This document shows, in pieces, positions 24,801 through 39,800 of a stretch of DNA of 64,000 bases; the first letter of the stretch is position 1; every line of letters starts with the position of its first letter. Below the pieces are notes generated by a model. It saw nothing but the letters and a program-made list of their open reading frames with translations, was not told the DNA's origin and did not search any database. The DNA is taken from the NCBI GenBank assembly GCA_963580285.1, contig OY757016.1, positions 43,725,124 to 43,789,123 on the forward strand. Reading direction: 5' to 3'. A program made the position numbers and the translations under genes. This DNA comes from Lucinisca nassula (taxonomy: Eukaryota > Mollusca > Bivalvia > Lucinida > Lucinidae).

Positions 24801-27800
24801 AATTTTGAGGGACTTTTACCCAACACTGAGATGAAATGATATCTCAATCCCTGCCGCCCAATGAAACCAATGGGGTTTATAGGCATGGACATTCTGACTC
24901 ACACCGCTTTGCCTGTGCAGGCTTAGATCCTCTAAGGCCAAAAAAAAAAATAGGTGTGTTTCAGGTTTCAGCTTGAAAAAAATTAGGTGGGGAAGGTCGA
25001 TTTAATTTTTTTTTTATCTTAATTTTTTATTTTGTTTATACACTGTATAGAGCATTTCTGCGGAAATAGTAGTAGTAAACACCGAAACGCTCGGAAACTG
25101 ACCGAATTAGAACAAATAAACCGCACGCAACCGCTCGCGTAGTTCCGAGTCGTTTCGCCCCGCGATTTTTTTTACGAGTCATTTCGCCCCGCGATTTTTT
25201 TTTTTTTTGGCAATAAAAAATTTAGGGTCGGGCCTAAAACTTAGGTAGGGTCGGGAAACCTGAAACACACATATTTTTTTTTTTGGCCTAAGCGGTTTAC
25301 CAGTATTCGTGAGCGGTCGGTTTCAGCTCTGCGTGGAAGCATCATGCAGACCATCTATTTCTTCAAGCCCAAATGGACGGGGGCCGTATGAATTAAGCAC
25401 TGTTCAATCTACTATAAATAAGGCTTTTAGACTCTCAAATGCGCTACTTTTGCCCCAATTGTGTATCGTACAAGTGCCTACTTTACAACTCCTTATCAGA
25501 AACATCATCTTTATTACAGCAAATCTGGCAACTGCATGACTATGTAATATCAGGACTTACGTTCCATAAGCAAAACATTCCAGTCTGATAGTTTTTCCCT
25601 CTAGTGGTGAACTAGGCACTACGTTGATAAAACCGTTCTGTATGTTAGGAGCAAATTCTCCTCCAGCTGTAAAAAATACCATACAGTGTAACTTTGATGG
25701 CTGAAAACCTACCTAATGAATAATTAACAAGTGTAATCTCTGACCTGCTGATTAAATTAATTCTGCCATGCCCATTTCACACTATCAACCAATAAAAAGA
25801 CTTGGAGTAATTCTCAAACTGAATAAAGAAGCCCTCTGATATACAGTCCAACCTGTATTAAGCAAGCACCTATGGGATATTCTAAAAGTGCTTGCTTAAG
25901 ACAGGTGCTTGCTTAACACAGTTGAATTTTAATGCATTTTCCTTTTTCAGGAACTGAATGCCTGCTTGCTTAAAACAGGTTGCTTGCTTAATAGAGGTGG
26001 CCACTAAGGCAGGTTTAACTGTAGTTCTACATTATCTGCAATGGTATTTTTACTTTGGTTTAATGACACTGATTCTGAGCTGATTGTTAATCAGGAGGGT
26101 GAAAAATGTAGTAATCGGAGAAAAACCACCAGACCTTCCGCTGCAAACTTTAAATCTTAAATGTGATCCGAGCTAAGCTCAAACCCACAGCTGTGACTGT
26201 CTCCAAACCATCAGGCCATCGAGCCGTACAAAGGTGGTTTGTGTCTAGGAGCAGGACAAGGTTTAACCCATAAAATGTTAATCACGACAACTGTCATCGG
26301 CTTTGTCGTCTGCCCGTTGCTTTAAGTCATTTTTTGCAAACAGTGTAGAGCCAGATCAGACTGCTCCTGTAGGAGAGTGCACACTGTTTGCCTGTATGCA
26401 AAAATATTTTTTAAAAGTTTGCAAACAACATTAACAGACGACATTTTCAGATGTAGTTTTTCTCAGCGTCTTAAGGGTTAACTACAAATTTACAAGTTCA
26501 TGGAGGTTATTCACATTGTAATTTCTCCTGGTTAGATAGCTAACCCACTCTTAACTCTTAGAAGCTGAGAAAACTACATCTGAAAATGTCGTCTGCCTAT
26601 GTCGTCTGCTGAATATTCTTGCAAACTTTTTAAAAATATTTTTGCACACAGGCAAACAGTGTGGACCCTGATCAGTCTGCTCCTACAGGAGCAGTCTGAT
26701 CTGGGTCCACACTGTTTGCAAAAAAAAAATACTTTTGAAGTAACCGGCAGATGACAAAGCAGACCACAATAGTCGTGATTGGCATTTTAAAGGTTAAGTG
26801 CACCTACATGTGCATGTCTGAAAGCCTGCTTCTGAAACCATATCAGCACTACCTCGCCAGAGCTTTTGCTGCTCGCAGACATATAGAGGACACCTTTGCA
26901 TGTAGCCCCATAAGCAGGCATCGCATGCAATAGGGCTTATCCGGAAAATACAAAAATTAAAACTTGTTCACCTAGCCCTCGGAAATTTCATACATTTTTT
27001 AGCTCTATAAAACTAAGAAATTCTGAAAATTTTAAGTTGATATCTTTACAAATTCTGGAGTTACAGCCACTCAAAAATATATTAAATATATAACAAAATG
27101 CAAGGCTTGTACCTAGGTACGTACAAATGCGCAATTTTATCATACTTGATCCCAGGGGCTTCCCTGTATTAAAAATGCATTACATTATTATTTCTTAACT
27201 AAATTTGTTGATATTTGGCAGACACGTGCCTAGATAATATACCTATACAATGATGCTGTTACATTTACAATTTAATTGTTGTTAAAGAATACTAGCATTT
27301 TTCTCTGAAATGACCATATTTGGAAATATCCAAATTTAAACCGCCATATCTCCAAAACACATGTAGATATTTTATTCTAATTTTCAGGATTCCCTAAATG
27401 ATAAAGATTACAAGTTTTGCCTTTTCCAAATCATAAATCTAAGACTGATAAAGGACATCTTCTTATGGGTCAGCACAATTAGTCTACAGTTTTGTTTGTT
27501 TGATTTGAGGTTTCATGTCATTTTGGAGATGATGCTCCCAATTTTGTGGGACTTTTACCCAACATTGAGATGAAATGACATCTCAAGCCCTAAAGCCCAA
27601 TAGGGTTTATATGCATTGGTCTACAGTATTTAGCTAAAAAATGATTTTAGGGACACCAAAGGTAAGAAGGAAATTGACATAGCTCTAAGTAAGGGGAGGT
27701 AACATAGATGATAAAAGAATATTTTTTCTTTCTTTCTTCTTCATAAACACCTGTGTTGCGAGTCCTTTATAGAACCTATGTTGTGGGTACTTGTTAGAAT

Positions 27801-30800
27801 CACCTCACCCAACACAGGTTTATGAAGAGAAGTAAGAATAATCATCCCTTAATCATCATTATCATTCCTCATTTGGAGCCAGCCTCGGTAGCTCAGTTTG
27901 TGCGTCAGCCCCCGCCCATCGGGGCTTGAAGAAATATATGGGCTGCATGATGCTTCAATGCAGAGCTAAAACTGACCGCACAAGACTACTGGTAAACCAC
28001 TTAGAGGACCTAAGCCTGTCGAGGACCGTCCATGATTATAAACCCTATTGGTTTCATTGGACGACAGGGCTCGAGATGTCCTTTCATCTCAATGTTGGGT
28101 AAAAGTCCCACAAAATTGGAAGCAATGTCTCCAAAATGACCTATACAGTGTTGACGGGGACATTAAACCTCAAATCAAACAAACAAACTAGCAACAGATA
28201 AGGTTGGTATTTTGTGATAAATGAAGGATAGTTTTTATCACTTCTCCATGTGGGTATTCATTAGAACCGCCTCAGTGAGGCGGTTCTAATGAATACCCAC
28301 AACATAGGTTTATATGGAGAATTCTAACACAGCGCGCCTATATAGGCAATGGAAAGGAACTGTGAATTATTATGCAACAAATCACAGCTCAGAAGAGCAT
28401 GATAAGTGACATCATTAAAAACTCCAAATTTATTACGTCACTAGTCGATTTTCTTGATGTTAGAAGGTGTAACGTCATTTTCTCGCATCGAAAACGTTAG
28501 AAAAGGATATAAATGCATGTGTTCCAGTCGACAATTTTAGCGGGATTTCTTCTAACAATGGCGAAAAGTTGTGAGATTTTGAAGGCAACAACATTATTGC
28601 CGATTTTCAGCCTGATAGAATCGAAAAAGATCAGCTCTAGCCAGTGATTTGATGGGTAATAAATCACAGATTGTCGGTCAGTTGTAAGTAGACAAATCAT
28701 GCGCGCTACATGCACGTGATTTGTCTACTTTACAACTGACCTCCAAACTGTGATTTATTAAACAACAAATCACAGCTAGAGCTGATCTATTTCTTAAATA
28801 AAGAAAACTATTCTTCAATTATCACAAAAATACCCATCTAATCTGTTGCTATAGAGATTGAATATGAAACCTTTTGTACAGTCATTCTCTCCATACCTCT
28901 GATTCAAGAAGGACAGTTGTCAGTTTTCTGGCGAAAGAATTTGCACTGTACTGGTTAACCGCTTACGTATAAGGCTGCGCAGGAAAGTGTGGATAGGTAC
29001 AGTCGAACTTCAATGGCTCAACACCTTTGGGACCTCGAAAATCTGTTCGAGACAGGGGTAGTTCGAGCCACTGAGGTGACTGCCAGGAGGCATAACGAGA
29101 TACTTTTAGACATCTTTTGGGCGTTCTATAATGAAAATGTATGCTGTATGTACACATTAGAATCTCCTCATCGAGGCGATTCTAATGAGTACACACAGCA
29201 TACATTTGCAAGATAAAAGATTAAAATCTCCTTAATCATCCCCCACTATTTCTTATGTAGAGGATTTCGCTAGGGGCTCAAGAATGAGTTCTACACATCC
29301 ATGGTAAACGAGCCATTGGTGTTCGAGCCATCGAAGTTCTACTGTATATTGACCGGCTCAAAAATGACCTAAAATAGTGTTGACTGGGCCACTAAACTCC
29401 AATACAAACAATACAAACTGTACTGGTTAACAGCTAATGTATAAGCCAGCCCACGAAGTGTGGTTAGGCAAAAGGACCAGCTCAAAATGACCTAAATATT
29501 GTTGACTTGGCCATAAAACATGATGCTTCCACGCAGAGCTGAATCCGGCCTGCACACTAGTACTGGTAAACCGCTTAGAGAATCTAAACCTGTCCAGGAA
29601 CCGCGGTGCGAGGCAGACCGTCCATGCTAATAAACCCTATTGGTTTCATTGGGCGACAGGGCTTGAGATGTCATTTCATCTCAATGTCGGGTAAAAGTCC
29701 CACAAAATTGGAAGCAATGTCTCCAAAATGACCTTTACAGTGTTGATGGGGATGTTAAACCTCAAATCAAACAAACCATAAAACTCCGAAACAAATGAAA
29801 ATCCCTCTTGCATATGATGTTAAGGAAGCTCTGATACTTACAACTGCGTGTGACATTGAGTAGAATTCCTCGGCTGGTTCTTATCGGAGGCTGCCTCGCT
29901 CCTTCATAGTTATCGTTCTCGTTAATGTTGGTGAGAGTAGCCACACAGTAGTAGTAACCGTTGTCTGCTGTGGTAACTTCCGAGAAATACAGTTTACCAT
30001 TGCCCGAGTTGAAAATGTATGTATTCAGGTCAGGTCTAATAAATATTTTACTTTTACCGCCAATAATGCACTCGTGATCATCAATGGCACACTTTGTCCA
30101 CTGGTACCGCAGATCTACAAGTAAAGTAAAATAATTATCTAAAATTATATTAATCTTTTTCACATGGAACATTACGTTAACACTTATTTATGACAAAGTG
30201 CGTTCTTTCACATCTCCAAAATGGTAACTTTTCTGATGAAATATGTGATATTTTTCTAATAAACAGTGAAATTTCGCTATTAAGACCACCTAAAATTAAG
30301 ATTATTTCTGGTTTAAAAAGCTTATTTAGTAGGCTGTAGTTATTCTTTGTGTTTTTGGCTTTTCAGTATACAGTGTCCTCTGGTCAGAGACCGCCTATGG
30401 ACTGTTCAAAAGTGGTCTTAAAGACCACTTTTGAACAGCCCCAAAGGTAGTCTTAATATACTAATTTTACTGTATATCCCAAACATGTAGGCAGTTGAGG
30501 CAGTTGTAATGAGTACCCACAAGCTATGTCTTGGAACAAAAATAACAAAAGAAATTTGTACCCCTGTAAACCTCAGTTTTCTCTGTATAAAGTGAGGTCA
30601 AGAGGGGTATTCATTACACCTACCTATCAACGTGATGATTTGTATATGTCAATTCTTGTCAATAGGGGAATCAGTCAATAATCATATTCAGGATAGCATG
30701 CAGTATGGATCCTGATCAGATGGCTCATTTTTGAGGATCTACACTGCTTGCATAGGCACCTATACCAGTCTACAGGGTTTAAAGGGTTAACCCTGAGGAG

Positions 30801-33800
30801 TACTTTACTTGGACCTGCCTCCATTTCAATCAACTCTAAAGAAATAGAGGATCTTACATGAGTGTTCATGTATTATTGAATTTATTAAACGAGTTGAGGA
30901 AAAGGGATAAAATGCGAGGCCTGGCCGAGCATTTTATCCCTTTTCCTCAACGAGTTTAATAAATTCAATAATACATGAGCACGAATGCAAGATTCTATTT
31001 ATCATATGACATTTAAAACGCATTTTATTCTCGATTGTTTACAAAAATATCAATATTCTGCCATTAGTAAACGCGACGTCATTAAGGACGTCGTACATGT
31101 AGCGTTACGGGACGTATCTAGCTAATTTGCATATTTAATCCACTAGTGGATTATCGAAAATATTACATGGTGTTATTACACTCTCAGACGCGACGTCATA
31201 TGATAAAATAGCAAATGACAAAGATATACATGTAGTAAATACATGGTTAGTGTCTTTAATAACAAGAATTCCACCGAAGGCTATGTCGCGCCTGTGGGGG
31301 GCGCAAAGTCACCGAACCATGACATCCAGGCCAAGATCAAACATAGATGCTTGCATAAAAGGCTTGTACTAAGTATCATTAATGAAGTTCAAATAATTCT
31401 AGAAATAAGAACTTAACCATTAGGGTGAACACTAGGGTGGTGGCAATATTTTACAAAGTCAGTGAACCATGAAATATAGGTCAAGGTCAAATATGGATGC
31501 TTGCATTTAAGTTGCCATCCCGAGATATAAGTTTGTACAAAGTAACACTAATAAAACTCTTATGGTTTTTGAGAAATTAACTTGACCAGTAGGGTGAATG
31601 CTAGGGTGGTCGCAATATTTTACAAAGTCAGTGACCGGCCCCGATAGCTCAGTTGGTAGAGTGTCCGCTCCGGGGAACGGGAGGTCTGGGGTTCGATCCC
31701 GGGCCGCGACATACCAAAGTCGTTAAAAATGGTACTAGCTGCTCCTCGCTTGGCACTCAGGTTTACGGGGAAGAGCTAGGACTGGTCGATCCAGTGTCAG
31801 GATAATGTGACTGGGTGTGGTATCATGTAATGTGTCTGGGACATGATACTTCAGTGAGGCAGCACTATAAACGTGAGCATTGAGCTCCCTGTCGCAACCA
31901 GACACCGTCGCGATATGACTGAAAAATTGTTGAAAGCGACGTTAAACCCGAATTCACACACACACACACACACAAAGTCAGTGAACCATGAAATTTAGGT
32001 CAAGCTCAAATATGGATGCTTGCATTGAAGTTGCCATCCACAGATTCAAGTTTGTATCAAATATCATTAAAGAAGCTCTTATAGTTCTTGAGAAATAAAC
32101 TTGACCATTAGGGTGAACGCTAGGGTAGTCGACATATTTTACAAAGTCAGTGAAGCATGAAATGTAGGTCAAGATGAAATATGGATGCTTGCATGTAAGT
32201 TGCCATCCCCAGACACAAGTTTGTATGAAGTATCATTAATGAAGCTCTAATAGTTCTTGAGAAATAAACTTGACCACTAGGGTGAACGCTAGGGTGGTCG
32301 CAATATTTTACAAAGTCAGTGAACCATGAAATGTAGGTCAAGGTCAAATATGGATGCTTGCATGTAAGTTGTCATCCCCTGACACAAGTTGGTACCAAGT
32401 ATAATTAATGAAGCTCTTATTGTTCTTGAGAAATAAACTTGACCATTAGGGTGAAAGCTAGGGTGGTCGCAAATGTTGACGCCTTGACGAACGGACGGAC
32501 GAACGAACGGACGGAAAACAGGGCGCCTAAGTCCCTCCATGCTAATAGCAGGCGCGACAATAAAATATAATCGGTGAGCCTTAGACAATTTTATAGGGGC
32601 GAACTTTAGTGAGCCCCTATAAAATTGTTGGGGCGGACCGATTATATTTTATTATTATTAAAGACACTATCAATGTATTTAGTTTATACCGCAATTCAAA
32701 ACAATCACTGGGTTTTACAATAATTTCGCAAATTAAGCAAAGTTTCTGACGTCACCGTGCCACAAAGGCGTAGGGTACAACATGGACGCTCGAATAAAAG
32801 TTTCTCAGCGCTTTACTTTCTGTATGAAAATCTGCAAATAAATAGTTTATTTTAGCTTTGAAAATTATTTTCGAGGTTGAGACACAACTGCAGTAGCAGT
32901 GCACAGTTATTCCAACAGGTCATTCAAACCAGGAAAAGCTGAGAAGGTAAGAATTTAGTTGAAATTTCTGAAAATCTGTTTTAATAAATATTGCAAAGAT
33001 TTTAACTTGCAGTTTCTTTGTTTTCCCGTGTATGAAAGGTTGCATGTTATTGTTGTTATTGTTTATACTTGTAAAATAGGGACCTGAAAAGTAGGTCACT
33101 AGACGTATTATAGGTCAGTAGAAGGTATTATAGGTTACTACCGATTATAGCGTGCAGTTATTTGACCCCCTTTATTAGGTTACTAGAATGCCTGATTGCG
33201 GTATAAAGCATAATACATAATATATACTGGTTCCAAAAACTTGTCTGATCATAGTCTACTATTCCACTGGGTCGGAGTCTGAGCAAGACCTGTTTCTGAA
33301 CAGGTTAACATACACACTCCCGGCTTTTCTTTAACTCATTGTATACTGGTGGACTCTTCCATTACTATATATTGGACAAGTCCATTTGTCACATAAGGGA
33401 TGTCAGGCCTATTTTTTTTCATTTTTGTTCTATTTTTGACGGAAAATTCTGTTGGCAAACAGTGTAGGCCCAGATCAGAGGCCGCAGAATGCGGCATCTG
33501 ATCTGGGCCTGCACTGTTTGCCATTCTGCGGCGTCTGATCTGGGCCTGCACTGTTTGCCAAGGTACCCCTTTAGGGGTTTCCCCGCATACAATGGATTAA
33601 AACAGTAAACTTCTAAGTCTGTGAACTTGATCTAAAAGTCACAGACAGAGGAAGTTGTGTTCAATAAAACTGTGGAATAATATCTATCATCGTGGTGAAT
33701 ATAAATTTATCCTGCCCTGTGGAAGACCACCTATCCTTAGTTGCAGAACTTGTCAACTCACAAGTGACTTGACAGGGGCTCACACCCATAGTGCCCGGAG

Positions 33801-36800
33801 AGACTGTCAGTGCTTTTTTATCACGAGGTATTTTTTATTGAGAGAAACTCAAGCTTGAGATTTCATGTGCACTGCCCTGATTTTCTCTGATAAAAAAAAG
33901 AACATCTGAACCAGTCATTAGCTATGATTTGTGTTTGGTTACTTTTCTAGAACATATTTAAAGTCCCTACAGCTGTTGTCTGGGAATGTGTGGCGGCCGT
34001 AAAAAGTCTCCCTGCCCTACATCATAGTGTAGTTTATATTTTCTTGTCCTTTGGGATCATTGATTCGATTGTGGAATTTTGAAAAATATTTGAGCGTCAC
34101 TGATAAGGCCAAAATGGCCGAAACTAGCTAGTCTGGCCCAGAAAACAAGTACACTCCATATTTTCATGGTCTGTGGTGTATTCCTTGCTTCCAAAGGATA
34201 ACCCTATCTAGAACATATTTTAGTGTTAACCTACCTTGAGCAAGTTTTGTTGGGAGGTCCGGACACAGAATGACAGCCCCTTCTAGAGATTTGGGCTCCA
34301 CTGGAGAAGCTGGGACATTAGGGAACTCTCCAAGAGCTGAAAATATCAAAACACTGGTGTCATCACGAAAACGTGCCTATATAATTCTGACCCTCTTGAA
34401 CCCCACTTTTATACAGTAAAACTGGGGTTTGCAGGGTAAACCTTATTTTTCTTATTTCTGTTCTAAAATACAGATTGTGGGAATACGTTAGAACCGCCTC
34501 ATTGAGGTAGTTCTAACGTGTTTCATGATCCAGTAAGGTGTCCAATAGGTGCAGACAGAATGGCAAACGGTGTAGACCCTGATCAGACTGCTCCTTCAGG
34601 AGCAGTCTGATCTGGGTCTGCACTGTTTGCTTAGGCCAATCTGTCCCAATACTTAGGATCATTTCATTCAAGTTTTTCTCATATGCCTCATGTTTGTTTT
34701 GGAGTTTACTTGCCCAGTCAACACTATTTAGGGAATATTGAACCAGTCAGCTTAACTGACCACAATTCCTGGGCAGGCTTATACATAAGTTTGTTTGTTT
34801 GATTTGAGGTTTAACATCCCCTTCAACACTGTAAAGGTCATTTTGGAGACGTTGCTTCCAATTTTGTTGGACTTTTACCCAGCATTGAGATGAAATGACA
34901 TCTCAAGCCCTGTCGCCCAATGAAACCAAAAGTGATTAACCTGTACAGTGCACATTCTTTCTCGAGAAACTGACAACTGCCCTTCTAGAATCAGGGCAAA
35001 GGAGTGAATGACCGTGAAAAAGATGTCATGATCAATCATGACCACTAAAGAATGTTGTCGACCTACCAAGTATCGAACCCGCAACCTCCTAATTACTAGA
35101 CAAAAGTGCCCAGTGGGGCACGTATACCCCCGGCCAGTGCCGAACTACAAAGGGAAATAACTCTAAAAGGCCTGATCCCTTGGCCCTTATTTTCTTTCCC
35201 ACAGTACAAGTAGTCGTACTGATCATGTGTACAAAATTTCAAGTTTCTATGTGAAGCAGTTCCTGAGATATCTTTGACACAAAATAAGTGTTTACGGACA
35301 GACAGACAGACGGAAAAGACAAAAACTATATACCCCCATGGCATACGCCGGGGGTATAACTAGTCAGATGTGCATCAGACTGTCTGGCTCATGTAACTGC
35401 ATACAGTGAGTGAGTGACTGAGTGTTTGAGTTTTACATCCCACCAACAGCTAAGGTCATATGGAGACAGGACCTCGGTTTAAAGACTCTTCCGAAAGTCC
35501 GGAGAAGCCCTGGATCGATCCTGCGATCCCTGGTTTACAAGGCGAGTAGCGTAACCACTGCACCACGGGGGCTTCTAACTGCATACAGTAGAACTTCGAT
35601 TGCTCGAACACCGATGGCTCATTTACCATGGCTGATCCGAACCCATTCTTGAGTCCCTAGGAAATTTCTCTACATAAGAAATAGTGAGGGGAAAATTTAG
35701 GATATTTTCGTCTTTTATCTTGCAAATGTATGCTGTGTGTACTCATTAGAATCGCCTCAACGAGGCGATTCTAATGAGTACATACAGCATACATTTATAT
35801 TAAAAACACCAAAAAGAAGTCCCAAAATTATCCCTCTTATGCCTCTCGGCAGTAGCCCTCAGTGGCTCGAACTACACCTGTCTCTACCAAATTTCGTGGT
35901 CCCAAAGGTATTCGAGCCATTGAAGTTCGACTGTATGTATTTGTTATTGTTGTGTTGCAGTTAGACAACATGTCAACCCTTGTGTGTTGTTTTCCATCGT
36001 TTACCAGAGAGATTATAACTTGAAGCTAGTCAAGGCATCTCACCTGCAAAATCTAGTTGCAAAGGGGCCCCAAGAATAGTTCCAACAGCATTGAAGACCC
36101 CACACTGGTACATGCCGGCATCCTTGAACTCCCCAGGGTCCTCAATAGTCAGCCTTCCATTTGTCACTGTGTAACGACTATCCATACCGGAAGTGATCCG
36201 TTCTGTTGCACCACTGATGGAAGTTCTCGTCCAGTAATAAGATGGTATTGGCATGCCTCTAGCAACACAGTCCAGATAAACTTGTGTTGTTTTGCCAATG
36301 ATCGTGGTATCACCAGTCTGTGAGATGATCTCTGGTCCTCGCGGAACTGTTTGTAAATCAGTGTATTTTACACCATAATCTGAAATAGAAGGCTTATAAA
36401 TATAACCTCAACCTCAATAAAACCTATGTAATACGTACGTACCTGCCCAGGCAAAACGGTGCGAGTCGGAACCGTCCATGCTTATAAACCCTATTGGTTT
36501 CATTGGGCAGCAGGGCTTGAGATGCCTGCCCAGGCAAAACGGTGCGAGTCGGACCATCCATGCTTATAAACCCTGTTGGTTTCATTGGGCAGCAGGGCTT
36601 GAGATGTCATTTCATCTCAATGTCGGGTAAAAATCCCACAAAACTGGGAGCAACGTCTCCAAAATGACCTTTACAATGTTGACGGGGACGTTAAACCTCA
36701 AATCAAACAACACAAATCCACTTTCACAGGCACCTATTGTCTGAGGACTAGAGGTACGTATTCAGAATTTTGATGTGACCCCCAAGCAGGGGATAGGGCC

Positions 36801-39800
36801 ATACACAGCCCAAGGGATCAAAATGCCATCTTTTATCATATGACGTCGCGTCTGAGAGTGTAATAACGCCATGTAATTTTTCGATAATCCACTGGTGGAT
36901 TAAATATGCAAATGAGCTAGACACGTCCCGTAAAGTTACATGTAAGACGTCCTTAACGACGTCGCGTTTACTAATGGCGGAATATTGATATTTTTTGTTA
37001 ACAATCGTGAAAAAAATGCGTTTTAAATGTCATATGATAAACAGAATCTTGCATTCGTGCTCATGTATTATTGAATTTATTAAACTCGTTGAAGAAAAGG
37101 AATAAAATGCTCGGCAAGCCTCGCATTTTATCCCTTTTCCTCAACTCGTTTAATAAATTCAATAATACATGAGCACGAATGTAAGATCCTCTATATTTTC
37201 ATTGTCGGATACCAGATCAAAGGTAATGAAGAGTAGAATACAGTGGTGCAAAAATTTAGCTCCAAGGGCATGTCTTGGGGTCACAAGAGGTCAACAAGAG
37301 TTGTCAGAAGACAACATAGCTCGCCTTTGGGGGCCTAAGATGGATGAGGGCAAGTTATCAAAATTTTTTCTTCTGTAAAAAAGCCCAACAGACTGCAGCA
37401 AATGAAAGAGAGCCAAAAAGTACCCGTAATCATCCTGTTTTCAAGCCTTTCCACTGTAAAAAAAGATGAAAAAGAAATCTATATAAAATAAAAAAAAATT
37501 CTACAAACTTCCAAGTAATAACAAGGCATCACAGACGATACAAATCCCCAAAACAAATTAAATAAAGCCTAGCCTAGCATTTGTGTAAAATTACATTATA
37601 TCCATCATTAAATGTAGGTACTCAAGAGTGATGACAAAGTTTTTCTAAAAATTGCCACAGTGACATTGACTTTGAGCCCAAGGCCCTAAAAGTTGAACTG
37701 ACTCGAGATGATTATCATACCCAACATTTGTATGAAGTTATCTTAAAATCCATCAATAAATGTGGACACTAGAGCAATGATCAAGTTTTTCTAAAAAATA
37801 GCCACAGTGACCTTGACCTTCAGCCCCTGGCCCGGAAACTCAAAGTCACTCAAGATATCATCATACCCAACATTTGTGTAAAGTTATATTAAAATCCATC
37901 CATAAATGTAGGCACTAGAGCGATCACAAAGTTTTTCGAAAAATAGCCACAGTGACCTTGACCTTCAGCCCCTGACCCTGAAAGTCGAACTCGCTCGAGA
38001 TATCATCATACCCAATATTTGTGTAAAGTTGTATTAAAATCCATCCATAAATGTAGGCAATAGAGCGATCACAATCTTTTTTTCTAAAAATAGCCACAGT
38101 GACCTTGACCTTCAGCCCCGGAACCTGAAAGTCAAAGTCACTCGAGATCATACCCAATATTTGTGTGAAGTTATATTAAAATCCATCCATAAATAAAGGT
38201 GCAAGAGCGATGAAAAAGATTTTCTAAAAATAGCCAGTGACCTTGACCTTTAGCCCCAGACCCTGAAAGTCGTATCCGCTCGAGATATCATCATACCCAA
38301 CATTTGTGTGAAGTTATATTAAAATCCATCCAAAAATGTAGGCACTAGAGTGATCACAAAGTTTTTTCGAAAAATAGCCACAATGACCTTGACCTTCAGC
38401 CCCAGACCCTGAAAGTCGAACTTGCTAGAGAAATTATCATACCCAACATTTGTGTGAAGTTATATTAAAATCCATCGATAAATTAAGGTGCAAGAGCGAT
38501 GACAATGTTTTTTCTAAAAAATAGCCAGTGACCTTGACCCCGTGACCCTGAAAGTAGTGACCTTGACCTTAAGCCCCGGTCCCTGAAAGTCAAAGTCACT
38601 CGAGATATCATTATACCCAAGTAATATTAAAATCCATCAATAAATGGAGGCGCTAGAGCGATGACAATGTTTTTCTAAAAATAGCCACCTTGACCGTGAC
38701 CCGCTATGTTCTTAAAAAGAAAAAAACAAAAAAAAAACATGCCATCCCCGGGATTTGAACTCACGCAGCTTGCAGGTAAACTTTAACACAGGATTTCAAG
38801 GGAGGTAATACAGAGGAAAATATTAACTTCTCAAAAAGTCCAATTTAAGCCAAAAAACCTGAAAAATGAAGTACAATGATAATGTTTAATATTTTTTTTT
38901 ACCAATTGTAAATTATATATTCAAAATAAACTTGTAAAACATCACAAATAATAGCTTGCAGGTAAACTTTAACCAAATGCGGACGCCGACGCTGACGCCG
39001 ACGACGGACGCCCAGGGGTATGGCAATAGCTCCCCCTTACTTTCGTAAGGCGAGCTAAAAAGTAGGATTTTGGATCCTTTTTGTCCAATTGTCACACAAC
39101 TCCTGCTAGGTTTTTTCAGCTGCAATCATTAAACTTTAACAGGTATAAGCCTTATAGATGAGGACTGGAGGAACATATTCAGAATTTTAATCTGACGCCC
39201 CAGGGGGTGGGGCCCATCTCTGCCCAAATGGGTCAAAAATCTATTTTGTACAAGGTCACGTCGCCATTAACCCTTATCTTGCTGTTCATGACAACCCTAT
39301 CTTTGGAAACAGTGTAGATCCAGATCAGATGGCTTCTGAAGAAGCCATCTGATCAGGATCTACACTGTTTGGCATTTAGTTTATGAAGTTCTAGCAATAA
39401 ATTACATCAAGTAATTTGATTGGTTGATAGAGAGAAATGGGTGTGGCTTAAATGAATATTCAGCAAGATAAGGGTTAAATTGAAGCATACGAAGAGAAGA
39501 ATACAGTTGTGCAAACAGTTAACCCCAGGAACATGATGGGAATCACAAGAGATCAAAAAGTAGGATTCTTCTCCTTCTTCCTATGCTTTCTGAGCTGGAA
39601 TCGTAAAATTTTCGCAGGTCCTATAGATGAGGACTGGAGCAACATATTTAGAATTTTGATGTCACATATTCCTGGTGGATGGGGCCGAATCCTGCCCAAG
39701 GGCTCAAAAATCCATTTTGCACAAACATAGTCATGTTGCATATCAAATTGAAGTTAATGAACAGTAGAAGAAAGTGGTCCAAAATTTAGCCCCAGGGGCA

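Larger units (their letters stand above)
31249..32660. mobile_element. hairpin MITE split by a HINE3 element
   Basis: Left arm AGTGTCTTTAAT (31249-31260) continues after the insert as AAAATATAATCGGTGAGCC. The right arm is intact (GGACCGATTATATTTTATTA, TTAAAGACACT). The inner stem is ACAATTTTATAGGGGC and its complement. Confidence 0.65.

Noticed and set aside
28969..29216. Small frames on both strands near 29 kb
   Set aside because: They lie in the mariner-like MITE and repeat at 35586-35933.
31635..31710. tRNA gene
   Set aside because: Good A and B boxes, but followed by a SINE body and flanked by a 13 bp target duplication; a SINE head is the simpler reading.
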